From: Bacillota bacterium
GTDB taxonomy: Bacteria; Bacillota; DSM-12270; Thermacetogeniales; Thermacetogeniaceae
Reading direction: 5' to 3'
Length of the DNA: 64,000 nucleotides
NCBI GenBank assembly: GCA_029907475.1
Contig: JARYLU010000001.1
Location: 62,001 to 126,000 of the forward strand
The notes beneath the pieces are model-generated. The model made no database searches. It was not told where the DNA came from and saw only the letters and a list, made by a program, of their open reading frames with translations. The number at the start of each line of letters is the position of its first letter. Positions within the stretch are counted from its first letter, which is position 1. Of the stretch, positions 33,600 through 44,155 are shown piece after piece. The translations under genes were made by a program, and so were the position numbers.

Positions 33600-34559
33600 A
33601 TGATCAAAGTTATTTATCACTGTTATGGCGGTTCTCACTCTTCCGTAACAACTGCGGGCATCCACCTGGGCCTTCTTCCGTGGGACCGCATCCCTAACGC
33701 TTCGGAGATTCTCCAGGTACCTCACTTCGACGGGAACGAGCCGATTGCCCACGGGCATTTCCGTTTAATCGGGTATGATTATGCGGGGAATGAAGTATAT
33801 GTCCTGGGGAAACGCACCCTGGGGCGGAATGTCACTTGTCTGTTACAAAAGGTAGCACAAATTATTGGATGTTCCCATGCTCTTTATCCTGTTGATACTA
33901 CAGCGCCCGTTAATCTTTTGATGATCTTCGGGGGGTTTTTGTCGAGGGGTTTAAAATTGGCCCCGCTGGGGAGACCGCTTGTCATCCTGGGAACCCAATT
34001 AGCATACTTTCGTTTTGTACAGCTCGCAGATCAGGTCGAGGAGAACCTGAGGAAAAGAAACAAGGAACAACTGAGCTCCCTGGAGCAGATTCCAACCCCG
34101 CGTGTGGTTTTTTATATCTGCCCTCAAGACTTCAGACTCGCCCTGCTTACCGCCGGTTTTCATTTATATTCGGAGGCGCCTGATGATTTTGTTCTTGAGT
34201 GGGCATTAGAACAAAAACAGTTTTCAGGTGAGATTGGAACTATATCATATCTGGGTTCTCACGAAGGGCATGATCTTTACCTTGTTGGCGCGGCAGGAGA
34301 GCCTCAAATTGTCGCCAGGACCCTGCGGGAACTGCGAAATCTTTTGAGAGTTTCCCGTGCTGATTGGTATGTGGTGGAATCGCACCTCACACCATCTCTG
34401 TTTTACAGGGGGGTTGCCCTCTTCTTTAAGCTATTAGGCTGGAGGAAGGCAATCCGTTTTTTTGAAAAGAGGGTTTTTCGTAAATTGATACATGCCTGCA
34501 GGCACGAGGGATACCGGGTTAAAGCCTCCTTAAAGGATGGGGTTCTTGACGAAACGTGA
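33600..34559 (+). CDS. DUF3189 protein with two copies of the domain
   Basis: Seen: two related halves. Residues 1-115 begin MIKVIYHCYGGSHSSVTTAG with LGLLPWDRIPNASEI. Residues about 165-280 begin PRVVFYICPQDFRLALLTAG and contain GTISYLGSHEGHDLYLVG. Both match the DUF3189 pattern (hydrophobic strand, H/C-rich turn, helix), although the second copy has lost the CYGGSHSS loop. DUF3189 often neighbours sporulation genes; function unknown. ATG 33600 is chosen over TTG 33594 because AGGAG lies six bases upstream. 319 residues. Confidence 0.78.
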   Translation: MIKVIYHCYGGSHSSVTTAGIHLGLLPWDRIPNASEILQVPHFDGNEPIAHGHFRLIGYDYAGNEVYVLGKRTLGRNVTCLLQKVAQIIGCSHALYPVDTTAPVNLLMIFGGFLSRGLKLAPLGRPLVILGTQLAYFRFVQLADQVEENLRKRNKEQLSSLEQIPTPRVVFYICPQDFRLALLTAGFHLYSEAPDDFVLEWALEQKQFSGEIGTISYLGSHEGHDLYLVGAAGEPQIVARTLRELRNLLRVSRADWYVVESHLTPSLFYRGVALFFKLLGWRKAIRFFEKRVFRKLIHACRHEGYRVKASLKDGVLDET

Positions 34560-34604
34560 TCACTCCGGGATAATGGTAAAAAAACATGGAGTTCGGGCTG
34601 AAGA

Positions 34605-35918
34605 ATGGACTACCGGAAGAGATCAGGAGTAACAATTGCAGGGGTAAAACCAGGTACGATCTCGGACGCTCTTAAGATCGCGGCAGGAGATCGCTTGCTT
34701 ACGGTAAACTGCGTGGTCCCACGCGACTTACTGGAATACAGGTACTTGATCAGCGGAGAAAAGGTGAAACTCAGGGTCCGCCGGCGAAGTGGAAAAACTG
34801 AACAATTTGTGATTGCCAAGGACTATGACGCTGACCTGGGGTTGACTTTTAGAACCGATTGTTTTGACGGAATCCGCCGTTGCAGGAATAAGTGCATTTT
34901 TTGTTTCATGGATCAACTTCCCCCGGGGCTCCGGCCTTCTCTTTATGAAAAAGATGACGATTACCGGCTTTCTTTTTTGCACGGAAGCTTTATTACCTTG
35001 ACCAATCTTGCTCCCCCGGACATCCACCGCATTCTTACTTTCCACTTAAGCCCCCTCTACCTTTCAGTGCACAGCACTGATCCTGTGCTCAGGGGAAAAA
35101 TTTTAGGGCGAAAAGAACCTGCCCCGATTTTGAACCAACTGGCTACCCTTGCCGGAGGTGGAATTACCATGCACATTCAAATTGTCCTGTGTCCGGGTAT
35201 CAATGACGGAGAACATCTCGCGCGAACAATCCGGGATCTAGAAAAATTCTGGCCCCACGTTAACTCAATCGGAATCGTACCTGTTGGCTTAACTAAGTTC
35301 CGGGAGAGGCTTCCCTTTTTGCGAGCCTTTACGAAACCGGAGTGCGCAAAATTGATTAAGCAGATTATGAGAATTCAGAAATTTTTCAGACGGGAGTTCG
35401 GGTCCACTTTTGTTTACCTGGCAGATGAGTTTTACCTCCGGGCAAACCTCCCCTTTCCCCCGAGTATTTTCTATGACGGGTTTCCTCAGCTGGAAAATGG
35501 AATCGGACTCACCCGGCTTTTTTATGACGAATTTCACCGCTGCCTGCCCCTCGCGCCCAGGAGCCTGCACCGGCCGCGCCGTTTTTTTATCGCGACCGGG
35601 ACTGCAGGGGCAAGAGTATTGCGTCCTCTAGTTGCACGGCTGAATCGCATTAAAAATTTGGATTTAGAACTCATACCCATTCCCAATACTTTTTTTGGCT
35701 CCCGGATTAATGTAACGGGGTTACTGACCGGGAAGGATCTTTTATGGGGATTAAAAGGGCTCGCAGGGGCGGATGTCCTGTTGCCCCGGGTTTTGTTGCG
35801 ACGTGGTAGCTCTCTTTTCTTAGATGGCAGTACTCTTGCAGAGGTAGGTTTTAAACTGGGTTGTAATCTTCATGTTATTGAACCCACCCCGCGCGCCCTT
35901 TTAGAAGCAATTTTGTAG
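34605..35918 (+). CDS. DUF512 radical-SAM protein (PDZ-radical SAM-DUF512)
   Basis: Seen: an N-terminal PDZ-like segment (GVTIAGVKPGTISDALKIAA) and the cysteine motif CRNKCIFCFMDQLP, a CX3CX2C radical-SAM site. A barrel with FLHGSFITLTNLAPPD, LYLSVHSTDP and MHIQIVLCPGINDGE follows. The C-terminal DUF512 domain includes FIATGTAGARVL and VTGLLTGKDLL. Length is 437 residues. Family reaction unproven. Conserved next to der in Clostridia, as here. Confidence 0.9.
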   Translation: MDYRKRSGVTIAGVKPGTISDALKIAAGDRLLTVNCVVPRDLLEYRYLISGEKVKLRVRRRSGKTEQFVIAKDYDADLGLTFRTDCFDGIRRCRNKCIFCFMDQLPPGLRPSLYEKDDDYRLSFLHGSFITLTNLAPPDIHRILTFHLSPLYLSVHSTDPVLRGKILGRKEPAPILNQLATLAGGGITMHIQIVLCPGINDGEHLARTIRDLEKFWPHVNSIGIVPVGLTKFRERLPFLRAFTKPECAKLIKQIMRIQKFFRREFGSTFVYLADEFYLRANLPFPPSIFYDGFPQLENGIGLTRLFYDEFHRCLPLAPRSLHRPRRFFIATGTAGARVLRPLVARLNRIKNLDLELIPIPNTFFGSRINVTGLLTGKDLLWGLKGLAGADVLLPRVLLRRGSSLFLDGSTLAEVGFKLGCNLHVIEPTPRALLEAIL

Positions 35919-35966
35919 TAACTTTGCCTTTTGGAAGTAAAAACCATGAAACAGGTGGAGAGAAAT

Positions 35967-37277
35967 GTGAAAAAACCAGTAGTAGCCATTATTGGTCGCC
36001 CTAATGTAGGAAAATCGACCTTATTTAATCGCCTGACCGGGGGTCGCGCCGCAATCGTTGCGGACCGCCCCGGAGTAACGCGGGATCGTCTCTACCGGGA
36101 TGTAGAGTGGGACCAGCATACCTTTACACTCGTAGATACAGGGGGACTCTTTTTAGAGGATCCCGAATTTGGTGCTCAAGTACATTCGCAGGTTCAAAAG
36201 GCAATCGAAGAAGCTGATTTAATTATTTTTTTAGTTGACGCCCGGGTCGGCCCCACTCCTGAGGAGGAAGAGATTGCGCGGGTACTCCAGAAAGGGAGAA
36301 AAAAGACGGTTCTTGCAGTGAACAAGGTGGATAACTTTAAAAACTCCCAGGTTATCTATGATTTTTTGGGCCTGGGATTGGGTGAGCCTGTTCCTGTTTC
36401 AGCCCTGCACGGCCTTAATATAGATGAACTTCTGGACCAGATTGTTGCTCTCCTTCCTCAAGAGGCTTTTGAAGAGCTGGAAGGGGAAGGTGTTCGCGTT
36501 GCCGTTGTGGGAAGACCTAATGTAGGTAAATCTTCCTTAGTAAATACCCTTTTAAGAGAGGAGCGGGTTATTGTCAGTGAAATACCCGGAACGACCCGGG
36601 ACGCCATCGATACTTTTTTAAGAAAAGAAGATAAAACATATGTAATTGTCGATACATCGGGGATCCGCAGGCGGAGCCGCGTTACTCCGGGCGTAGAACG
36701 TTTTAGCGTGATCCGTTCCCTGAAGGTGATTGACCGTGTAGATGTGGTGCTTTTTGTTATAGATGCGACCCAGGGTGTGGTTGAACAGGATAAAAAGATC
36801 GGTGGGTATATTGAAGAAACCGGTAAAGGAGTTATAATCATAATCAATAAATGGGATTTAATTAACGGGAACAAGATGAAACAATACGATCTTTTGATCC
36901 GGTCTGAACTTGACTTTCTTTTTTACGCTCCTATTCTTTACGTTTCGGCCCTGACGGGGAGAGGTGTGAACCGGATTTTAGAGCTCGTGGATTACGTTGC
37001 TGAACAGCGGGGAAAAAGGATTGGTACCGGAAATCTGAATAGCTGGCTAAATGAGTCAATTTATCTTAATCCCCCTCCGTCACCGAAGGGGCAGGAATTA
37101 AAATTTTACTACGTTGTTCAGGCCGGGACGAAACCTCCTGTCTTCGTTTTTTTCGTAAATGACCCTGCACTCGTTCATTTTTCTTATAAGCGCTATCTCG
37201 AGAACCAGCTTAGAAAAACTTATGGTTATGAAGGGATTCCTATCCGGTTGGTCTTTCGTGCCAGGCGTAAACGATAA
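35967..37277 (+). CDS. der: Ribosome-assembly GTPase Der
   Basis: Tandem GTPase required for 50S ribosome maturation. Seen: two G domains, the first with VAIIGRPNVGKSTLFN, DTGGLF and NKVD, the second with VAVVGRPNVGKSSLVN, DTSGIRR and NKWD. A C-terminal KH-like domain ends FYVVQAGTKPPVFVFFVND. Length is 436 residues. Of the possible starts (TTG 35931, ATG 35946, GTG 35967) I choose GTG 35967. AGGTGGAG lies six bases in front and the product starts like other Der proteins. Confidence 0.96.
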   Translation: MKKPVVAIIGRPNVGKSTLFNRLTGGRAAIVADRPGVTRDRLYRDVEWDQHTFTLVDTGGLFLEDPEFGAQVHSQVQKAIEEADLIIFLVDARVGPTPEEEEIARVLQKGRKKTVLAVNKVDNFKNSQVIYDFLGLGLGEPVPVSALHGLNIDELLDQIVALLPQEAFEELEGEGVRVAVVGRPNVGKSSLVNTLLREERVIVSEIPGTTRDAIDTFLRKEDKTYVIVDTSGIRRRSRVTPGVERFSVIRSLKVIDRVDVVLFVIDATQGVVEQDKKIGGYIEETGKGVIIIINKWDLINGNKMKQYDLLIRSELDFLFYAPILYVSALTGRGVNRILELVDYVAEQRGKRIGTGNLNSWLNESIYLNPPPSPKGQELKFYYVVQAGTKPPVFVFFVNDPALVHFSYKRYLENQLRKTYGYEGIPIRLVFRARRKR

Positions 37278-37298
37278 ATCAGCCAAGGAGGGGGTAGG

Positions 37299-37880
37299 GT
37301 GCATTTCTTTTTGCTTCTTGCAGGGAGTTATTTGCTCGGAGCGGTTCCTTTTGGTTATCTTTTTGGAAGGCTTAAAGGTATTGACCTGCGCGCTCACGGG
37401 AGCGGCAACATTGGGACCACCAATGCCTTTCGCGTGCTGGGGCGAAAAGCGGGGATTGTCATCTTTCTTTGTGACTTTACAAAGGGCTTGATTCCGGCGT
37501 TTTTGGGAGAAACACTCTTGGGACCGGGATGGGGTGTCGCGGCAGGGCTGGCTGCAATAATCGGCCATAACTGGTCAGTTTTTCTCGGTTTCCGGGGCGG
37601 TCGGGGGGTTGCCACGGGCGCCGGGGTGGTCCTTGCTCTGATGCCGGAAGTAATTTTGCTGGCTTTCGGGATCTGGGTGGTTGTTGTTTTTCTCACCGGT
37701 TACATCTCCCTGGCATCAATTGTTGCCGCTTTGTCTGTCCCTGTGATTGCCTTCTTTTTACATGAACCTTTGATTTACTTTTTGTTTGCAATTCCCGCCC
37801 CCCTTTTTATTGTTATTAAGCATCTACCTAATATTCGCCGCCTCCAGAAGGGTACCGAAACCCGGATTCGTTTTCGATAA
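37299..37880 (+). CDS. plsY: Acyl-phosphate glycerol-3-phosphate acyltransferase
   Basis: Transfers acyl groups from acyl-phosphate to glycerol-3-phosphate in the membrane. Seen: about 193 residues, five helices, and the three PlsY motifs: [35 protein letters not shown], and [19 protein letters not shown]. The GTG start follows AAGGAGGGGG. It partners gpsA, which supplies the glycerol-3-phosphate. Confidence 0.95.
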   Translation: MHFFLLLAGSYLLGAVPFGYLFGRLKGIDLRAHGSGNIGTTNAFRVLGRKAGIVIFLCDFTKGLIPAFLGETLLGPGWGVAAGLAAIIGHNWSVFLGFRGGRGVATGAGVVLALMPEVILLAFGIWVVVVFLTGYISLASIVAALSVPVIAFFLHEPLIYFLFAIPAPLFIVIKHLPNIRRLQKGTETRIRFR

Positions 37881-37909
37881 ACGCGGGTGAGCAGAAAGGA
37901 GGAAGAGGT

Positions 37910-38947
37910 TTGGGAGAACAGATTGCCATTCTGGGGGCAGGGAGTTGGGGTACGGCCCTTGCTGTTCATCTTGCTGCCAAGGGGGGAGCGGTTAGGCTCT
38001 GGGCGCGGTCCCCGGAGATGGCCCGGCAACTTTCGGAAAGCCGGGAAAACCAGAAATATTTACCTGGAGTTTATCTCTCCGTTAGCATCGAAGTCAGCTC
38101 AGACCTTCCGCTGGTCCTTAAAGATGCGGAGGTCGTTATTCTTGCTGTTCCTTCACAATGCATCCGGGAAGTGGCAAGATTGACCCGTTCTTTTATCCAC
38201 CCGCGGTGCTACCTGGTTAATGCTGCCAAAGGCCTGGAAAACAACACTTGTCTCCGCCTTTCACAGGTACTTTGCGAAGAATTGCCCGAATTTACCGGAC
38301 GGTTGACGGTACTTTCCGGGCCAAGCCACGCTGAAGAAGTAAGCCGGGGGATACCTACTGCCGTAGTAGTTGCGGCGCAGGACCAGAAGGCCGCCGAATA
38401 TATTCAAGATGTCTTTATGGCTTCAAGTTTTCGGGTTTATACGAATTCCGACCTGGTGGGGGTAGAGCTTGGGGGCGCGTTAAAGAATATCATTGCGCTT
38501 GGAGCGGGGATTGCCGAGGGTTTAGGCTTTGGGGATAATACCAAGGCGGCCTTGATAACGCGAGGTTTAACAGAAATTGCTCGCCTGGGTGTAGCCCTGG
38601 GCGCTAATCCCCTCACCTTTCTTGGACTTACAGGAGTAGGAGACCTGGTCGTGACCGCGACGAGTATGCACAGCAGGAACAGACGGGCGGGGATTCTTTT
38701 AGGCCAGGGGTTCGCTCTTCAAGAAGCCCTCCAAAAAGTGGGGATGGTCGTTGAAGGGATAACGACTACCAGCGCTGCATGCAAGCTTGCCTCTCGCTGC
38801 GGAATTGAAATGCCGATTACAGAACAAACCTACCAGGTTCTTTTCGCCGGTTTACCACCGCAAGTTGCTGTTTCAAACTTGATGTTAAGATCCAAGCGTC
38901 ATGAGGTGGAAGAGGTATTCTCGAACCGAATCGGTTGGACAATCTAG
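37910..38947 (+). CDS. gpsA: Glycerol-3-phosphate dehydrogenase [NAD(P)+]
   Basis: Reduces dihydroxyacetone phosphate to glycerol-3-phosphate for lipid synthesis. Seen: an N-terminal Rossmann [49 protein letters not shown], and the catalytic lysine region [34 protein letters not shown] then follows. TTG start after GGAGGAAGAGG. 345 residues. Ends at a terminator. Confidence 0.96.
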   Translation: MGEQIAILGAGSWGTALAVHLAAKGGAVRLWARSPEMARQLSESRENQKYLPGVYLSVSIEVSSDLPLVLKDAEVVILAVPSQCIREVARLTRSFIHPRCYLVNAAKGLENNTCLRLSQVLCEELPEFTGRLTVLSGPSHAEEVSRGIPTAVVVAAQDQKAAEYIQDVFMASSFRVYTNSDLVGVELGGALKNIIALGAGIAEGLGFGDNTKAALITRGLTEIARLGVALGANPLTFLGLTGVGDLVVTATSMHSRNRRAGILLGQGFALQEALQKVGMVVEGITTTSAACKLASRCGIEMPITEQTYQVLFAGLPPQVAVSNLMLRSKRHEVEEVFSNRIGWTI

Positions 38948-38985
38948 ACTTTCCGAATTGTTAAAAAGGTAATTTTTTTTGCTCC

Positions 38986-39011
38986 GGTTTCTCGTAAGAG
39001 AAACCTTTTTT
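38986..39011 (+). terminator. Intrinsic terminator after gpsA
   Basis: GGTTTCTC pairs with GAGAAACC around GTAA, followed by six T. The 150 bases between it and spoIVA contain an ACCGGT-based inverted repeat (39036-39070) and CATATACAT, a loose sigma-E -10 match that I do not call as a promoter. Confidence 0.85.
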
Positions 39012-39165
39012 ATTTGAAATGTTGTTTTCTGGTAATACCGGTTAATAACTTACATATACATATTACCGGTAGAAAAAACCGGAAAGAAACAAGTGTGTTA
39101 CACCTCGCGGAAATGGAATAAAGAGGGATCGTACTGCATAAAAAGAAGTAGGGAGGGGGTTACCC

Positions 39166-40647
39166 ATGGAAAGTCTTAATATTTTTCGTGATATTGCAGA
39201 AAGAACCGGCGGGGACGTTTACCTGGGTATCGTGGGACCTGTTCGGACCGGAAAGTCAACTTTTATTAAACGTTTTATGGAGCTGTTGGTATTACCTAAC
39301 ATTGTGAACCCTCACGATCGGGAAAGGGCAAAGGACGAACTACCCCAGAGCGGCGCCGGGAGAATGATCATGACCGTAGAGCCGAAGTTTATTCCTAAAG
39401 AAGCTGTAGAAATTTCTATTAAAAATGGACTCAAAATGAAGGTGAGAATGGTTGATTGCGTGGGGTATACGGTCGAAGGTGCTTTGGGGTATGAAGATGA
39501 AGAGAGCGTTCCCCGGATGGTCATGACACCGTGGTTTGAAGAGGCAATTCCTTTTCAGGATGCAGCAGAAATCGGAACGCGAAAGGTAATTGCAGATCAT
39601 TCAACAATTGGGATCGTTATTTTAACCGACGGTACAATTACAGAGATCCCCAGAGAGAATTACCTGGAATCCGAACAAAGAGTGATCGAAGAGCTAAAAG
39701 AACTGGGCAAACCTTTTATTGTCATTCTTAATTCACTTTATCCCGAAGCTTTAGAAACGGTAGAACTCGTGAGAAGTCTCGAGGAAAAGCATGACGTTTC
39801 CGTACTGCCGCTGAACTGTGCAGAAATGAGCCAGGATGATATTTTAAATATTTTACAGGAGGCCCTCTACGAGTTTCCCGTTCAGGAGGTTAGCGTTAAT
39901 CTGCCCCGCTGGGTTGAAGAACTTGAGATGATGCACTGGTTGCGTCAAGACTTTGAACGTGCCATCCGGGAGGCGGTTCAGAGCGTAAACAGGATTCGAG
40001 ATATTGACAGGGCAGTGGAACAAATTCGGGAGAACGAGTTTGTGGCTTCGGCAACACTTGAGGATATCAACCTGGGGACCGGCGTGGCGGTGGTTGATGT
40101 CAGGGCCCGGGAAGAACTTTTCTACAAAGTGCTTGAAGAAGTAAGTGGGCTTTCGGTAACTGGAGATCACGACATTCTCCGGTTAATGCGGGACCTGAGC
40201 AGGGCCAGTTCGGAGTTAGAAAAAGTGGCTCCTGCACTGGAAGAAGTACGTGAAACCGGATATGGGGTTGTAGCACCAAGTCTCGATGAGATGATTTTAG
40301 AAGAACCGGAACTGATCCGGCAAGGGAGTCGTTTCGGGGTACGATTAAAAGCAAGTGCACCCTCCCTTCATATTATTAGAGCCGATATCACTACCGAAAT
40401 TACTCCGATCATAGGAACAGAAAAGCAGTGTGAAGAACTTGTTCGGTACATGCTGGAAGAATTTGAAGATGATCCTCAGAAGATCTGGCAAAAGGATATT
40501 TTCGGAAAATCCCTGCACGAATTGGTGAGAGAGGGAATCCAAAATAAGCTGCATCGAATGCCTGAAAATGCGCAATCCAAGCTCCAGGAAACGGTACAGC
40601 GGATTGTGAACGAGGGGAGCGGGGGGCTTATTTGTATCATTATTTAA
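39166..40647 (+). CDS. spoIVA: Stage IV sporulation protein A
   Basis: Spore-coat morphogenetic ATPase that polymerises around the forespore. Seen: an N-terminal P-loop domain with GDVYLGIVGPVRTGKSTFIK, the conserved MVDCVGYTVEGALGYED, and TDGTITEIPRENYLESEQRV with an NSLYPE near the G4-like position. Central and C-terminal domains follow, ending in a short GSGGLICIII tail. Length is 493 residues, exactly the family norm. ATG 39166 has AGGGAGGGGG in front. Known regulation in Bacillus is sigma-E. Confidence 0.97.
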   Translation: MESLNIFRDIAERTGGDVYLGIVGPVRTGKSTFIKRFMELLVLPNIVNPHDRERAKDELPQSGAGRMIMTVEPKFIPKEAVEISIKNGLKMKVRMVDCVGYTVEGALGYEDEESVPRMVMTPWFEEAIPFQDAAEIGTRKVIADHSTIGIVILTDGTITEIPRENYLESEQRVIEELKELGKPFIVILNSLYPEALETVELVRSLEEKHDVSVLPLNCAEMSQDDILNILQEALYEFPVQEVSVNLPRWVEELEMMHWLRQDFERAIREAVQSVNRIRDIDRAVEQIRENEFVASATLEDINLGTGVAVVDVRAREELFYKVLEEVSGLSVTGDHDILRLMRDLSRASSELEKVAPALEEVRETGYGVVAPSLDEMILEEPELIRQGSRFGVRLKASAPSLHIIRADITTEITPIIGTEKQCEELVRYMLEEFEDDPQKIWQKDIFGKSLHELVREGIQNKLHRMPENAQSKLQETVQRIVNEGSGGLICIII

Positions 40648-40654
40648 GCTGAAA

Positions 40655-40678
40655 CGGTCATGTTTGGCCGATTTTTTT
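40655..40678 (+). terminator. Intrinsic terminator after spoIVA
   Basis: CGGTCA pairs with TGGCCG (one GT pair) around TGTT; after one A come seven T. Confidence 0.75.
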
Positions 40679-40833
40679 GGGGGCTAAATAAAAAAGGAGA
40701 TATTTTTACGAAAACAGGCTAAATCGAAATAAAAACGAAGTAAAGCAGGACTTGACCGCGATTGTCTCGAACTAAGTAAAAGTGTATAAAAAATAAGAAT
40801 GGCTATTTTCGATGGGAGCTAGGAGAGATGGCG

Positions 40834-42144
40834 ATGGAAGAAGTTATCGGCATCGGACTGCTGGGAGCAGGGACTGTTGGTTCGGGTGTGGTCAAGTTGC
40901 TTCAGGAAAACGCGCTGCAGATTATGCAGCGCGTCGGGAAACGGGTCGAAATCAAAAAAGTTTTGGAGCGGGACCCGGAAAAACCGCGCCTTTTAGGGAT
41001 ACCGAAAGAACGTGTCACAAATGATTTTGAAGCTGTTTTAAAAGATCCGGAGGTTCAGATAATTGTCGAACTGCTGGGCGGCAGCGAACCTGCGCGGCGC
41101 TACATCAAGGAGGCGTTACGGCAGGGGAAGCACGTAGTTACAGCAAATAAAGACGTTGTGGCAGCCTACGGGAAAGAATTATTTGAAGCGGCGGAGCAGG
41201 GACATGCCGATTTTTGCTTTGAAGCCAGTGTGGGCGGCGGAATTCCCGTAATCCGCATTTTAAAAGAAAGTTTGGCAGCCAATAAAATCGAAGAGGTAAT
41301 TGGGATTGTCAACGGTACGACAAATTATATTCTCACCCGGATGAGCGAGGAAGAATCGGACTTTACGACTGCACTTCAAGCCGCCCAATCGGCCGGGTAC
41401 GCCGAGGCGGACCCAACTGCTGATATTGAAGGATATGATGCCGCCCGGAAGATCGCGATTTTGGCTTCTATTGCTTTCAATACTCGTGTTACTCCTGATG
41501 ATGTCTTCGTCGAGGGAATTGCTAAAATTACTCCCGAAGATATTAACTACGCCCGGGAGCTTGGTTATGTAATTAAACTCCTCGCGATTGCCAGGGCGCG
41601 CGAGGAAGAAATTGAAGCGCGCGTTCATCCCGCATTTCTTCCCCAGGACCATCCCCTGGCTTCTGTCCGCGGGGTATTTAACGCGATTTTTATTAAGGGC
41701 AACGCGGTAGGAGAAACGATGTTTTATGGTCAGGGAGCAGGCCAGATGCCTACTGCGAGCGCCGTTGTGGGAGATATCATGGAAATTATTCGTAATATCG
41801 AGAGCGCCAGTACAGGACGTTTTTCCTGTACATGTTTTTTAACAAGAAAGATCCGGTCTCGGGGCAGAATTTCGAGCAAGTACTACGTCCGTTTAATTGT
41901 AAAAGATCAGCCCGGTGTTCTTGCAAGTATTGCGGGAGTTTTCGGTAACCACCAGGTAAGCCTTGCCTCTGTAATTCAGAAAAGGACACTGACTCTTTCC
42001 GGGGAAATGATGGCTGAAATTGTTGTTATCACCCATGAGGTTCAAGAACAGAACATCCAGGACGCACTTACCATTATCAAGGGCCTTTCTATTGTCGGTT
42101 CAATTGAGAATGTCATCCGGGTGGAAGGGAGCAGGCGAGTATGA
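40834..42144 (+). CDS. hom: Homoserine dehydrogenase with ACT domain
   Basis: Reduces aspartate semialdehyde to homoserine. Seen: Rossmann [34 protein letters not shown], the catalytic [27 protein letters not shown] and [17 protein letters not shown]-terminal ACT domain starts near residue 350 ([16 protein letters not shown]). About 436 residues. ATG 40834 has AGGAG eight bases upstream; ATG 40828 is too close to it. First gene of the hom-thrC-thrB-lysC operon. A loose TTGACC element lies about 75 bases upstream. Confidence 0.96.
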   Translation: MEEVIGIGLLGAGTVGSGVVKLLQENALQIMQRVGKRVEIKKVLERDPEKPRLLGIPKERVTNDFEAVLKDPEVQIIVELLGGSEPARRYIKEALRQGKHVVTANKDVVAAYGKELFEAAEQGHADFCFEASVGGGIPVIRILKESLAANKIEEVIGIVNGTTNYILTRMSEEESDFTTALQAAQSAGYAEADPTADIEGYDAARKIAILASIAFNTRVTPDDVFVEGIAKITPEDINYARELGYVIKLLAIARAREEEIEARVHPAFLPQDHPLASVRGVFNAIFIKGNAVGETMFYGQGAGQMPTASAVVGDIMEIIRNIESASTGRFSCTCFLTRKIRSRGRISSKYYVRLIVKDQPGVLASIAGVFGNHQVSLASVIQKRTLTLSGEMMAEIVVITHEVQEQNIQDALTIIKGLSIVGSIENVIRVEGSRRV

Positions 42145-43205
42145 TCTGGCAGGGGGTAATTAAAGCCTACTCTCCTTTTCTTCCTGTAACCGAAAAGACC
42201 CCGGTGGTAACCCTTTATGAAGGAAATACGATCTTGCTCCCCGCTTCTCGTCTCTCCAGGCGCCTTAATATCGATCTTTATCTTAAGTTTGAGGGTCAAA
42301 ATCCTACCGGCTCCTTCAAGGACCGGGGGATGACCGTAGCTGTGAGTAAAGCCCTGGAAAACGGGGCGCGGGCGGTGATGTGTGCATCGACCGGAAATAC
42401 GTCGGCCTCCGCTGCTGCTTTTGCGGCGCGGGCGGGGATCAAGTGCATTGTCCTGGTGCCTGACGGTTATATTGCTCTGGGAAAGCTTGCTCAGGCATTA
42501 ATCTACGGGGCGGAGGTTATTGCAATTCAAGGCAATTTTGACGCCGCTCTGCAACTTGTACGCAAAATTACACAAGATTATCCCCTCACTCTGGTCAATT
42601 CTCTTAACCCCCACCGGATCGAAGGCCAAAAAACAGCAGCCTTCGAGGTATGCGACCAGTTGGGTTTTGCCCCTGATTACCTAGCGCTTCCGGTGGGAAA
42701 CGCGGGTAATATTACAGCCTACTGGAAAGGGTTTCAGGAATACTGCGCGGCGGGACGCACGGATCAAACCCCCCGGATGTTGGGTTTTCAGGCAGCAGGC
42801 GCGGCTCCGATTGTGCGCGGGGAGATGGTGCTCGAACCTCAAACCGTCGCGACCGCAATTCGCATTGGAAATCCTGCCAGCTGGCAGGGCGCTTTGCAAG
42901 CAGTTCGAGAGTCTGACGGAAGAATCAAGATGGTCACAGACGAAGAAATCCTCGCCGCTTATCAACTGATTGCCAGGGAGGAGGGGCTTTTTGTCGAACC
43001 GGCTTCGGCCGCGGCCCTAGCCGGGGTGATTGGGCTCGCGGGAGAAGGCTTTTTCCCTCCAACCAGCCGGGTTGTGTGCATTATGACGGGGCATGGCTTA
43101 AAAGACCCGGATACAACCCTGCGAACCTGTCACCTCCAGCCTGCGGTGGTTCCCGCGCGGGAAGAGATGGTCCTGGATATTTTGCGAAAAATTAACGTTC
43201 TATGA
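42141..43205 (+). CDS. thrC: Threonine synthase
   Basis: PLP enzyme converting phosphohomoserine to threonine. Seen: the PLP lysine in [37 protein letters not shown], the phosphate-binding [16 protein letters not shown], and [16 protein letters not shown]. Length is 354 residues, the short type. The ATG overlaps the hom stop by four bases. Confidence 0.96.
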   Translation: MIWQGVIKAYSPFLPVTEKTPVVTLYEGNTILLPASRLSRRLNIDLYLKFEGQNPTGSFKDRGMTVAVSKALENGARAVMCASTGNTSASAAAFAARAGIKCIVLVPDGYIALGKLAQALIYGAEVIAIQGNFDAALQLVRKITQDYPLTLVNSLNPHRIEGQKTAAFEVCDQLGFAPDYLALPVGNAGNITAYWKGFQEYCAAGRTDQTPRMLGFQAAGAAPIVRGEMVLEPQTVATAIRIGNPASWQGALQAVRESDGRIKMVTDEEILAAYQLIAREEGLFVEPASAAALAGVIGLAGEGFFPPTSRVVCIMTGHGLKDPDTTLRTCHLQPAVVPAREEMVLDILRKINVL

Positions 43206-43224
43206 TAGGACAAGGTGGGGCGTA

Positions 43225-44130
43225 ATGAGCAAAAAAGTTACTGTGAAGGTTCCCGCAACAACCGCGAATTTGGGACCCGGTTTTGACAGCCTGGGGATGG
43301 CCTTGAATTTATACAATACAGTTGTACTTGAGGAGGCGGAAAATTTAGGTTGCGAAATTGAAATTGTGGGGGAAGGAGAGACTTTCCTCCCCCGGGATAC
43401 TACTAATCTCGTTTTTCGCGCAGTCGAAACCCTCGCTAAACGGGCTTGTTATCGTTCCCGCGGCTGGAAACTTCGCCTGGAAAATAGAATTCCCTTGCAA
43501 CGCGGGTTGGGAAGTAGTGCCGCTGCAATTGTGGGGGGTTTAATTGCGGCAAACAGCATTACCGGAAACCGCTTCACTTCACATGAACTCCTGCTGCAAG
43601 CGATTGAAATAGAAGGTCATCCCGATAACGTCGTTGCGGCCTTGTTTGGAGGCGTTGTCGTTGTTGTTGAGCATGAAAACTCGTACCTTTATACGCGTTT
43701 TTTCCTGCCGCAGGGACTCAAAGTGTACGCGGTTGTGCCCGATTTCCCCCTTGCTACGAAAACCGCGAGGAGTGTTCTGCCGGAGACTGTTTTTTTTAAA
43801 GACGCCGTATTTAACCTGGCACGGGTTGCTTTATTGACGGCGGCGTTGCGGGAAGGTAATTGGGATTTATTAAGCGTCGCGGTTCAAGATCGCCTCCACC
43901 AGCCCTATCGCTCCGAACTGATTCCGGGCTTCAAGGAGGTTTTAAAAGCTGCCCATGATGCAGGTGCCTACGGAGCTTTTTTAAGTGGTGCCGGTCCTGC
44001 TGTAATTGCCTTAGCCCCTCCCGGTTCAAAGGCCGGAGAAGCCATGAAAGGTGCCTTTCGAAACCATGGTTTCGAGGCGGAAGTTTGGAATCTTGAACCG
44101 AGCCAGCAGGGTGCTCACGTTCTAGAATAA
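43225..44130 (+). CDS. thrB: Homoserine kinase
   Basis: Phosphorylates homoserine (GHMP kinase family). Seen: VPATTANLGPGFDSLGMALN at the start, the ATP loop LQRGLGSSAAAIVGGLIAAN, EIEGHPDNVVAALFGG, and the C-terminal GAYGAFLSGAGPAVIALAPP. Length is 301 residues. ATG 43225 follows AAGGTGGGG. Confidence 0.96.
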   Translation: MSKKVTVKVPATTANLGPGFDSLGMALNLYNTVVLEEAENLGCEIEIVGEGETFLPRDTTNLVFRAVETLAKRACYRSRGWKLRLENRIPLQRGLGSSAAAIVGGLIAANSITGNRFTSHELLLQAIEIEGHPDNVVAALFGGVVVVVEHENSYLYTRFFLPQGLKVYAVVPDFPLATKTARSVLPETVFFKDAVFNLARVALLTAALREGNWDLLSVAVQDRLHQPYRSELIPGFKEVLKAAHDAGAYGAFLSGAGPAVIALAPPGSKAGEAMKGAFRNHGFEAEVWNLEPSQQGAHVLE

Positions 44131-44155
44131 AAATTATTCTTAGGGAGGCTTATTG

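Noticed and set aside
39036-39070. Sigma-E promoter and palindromic operator before spoIVA
   Set aside because: The -10 match is only partial and the -35 poor; expected by biology, but not supported well enough to list.
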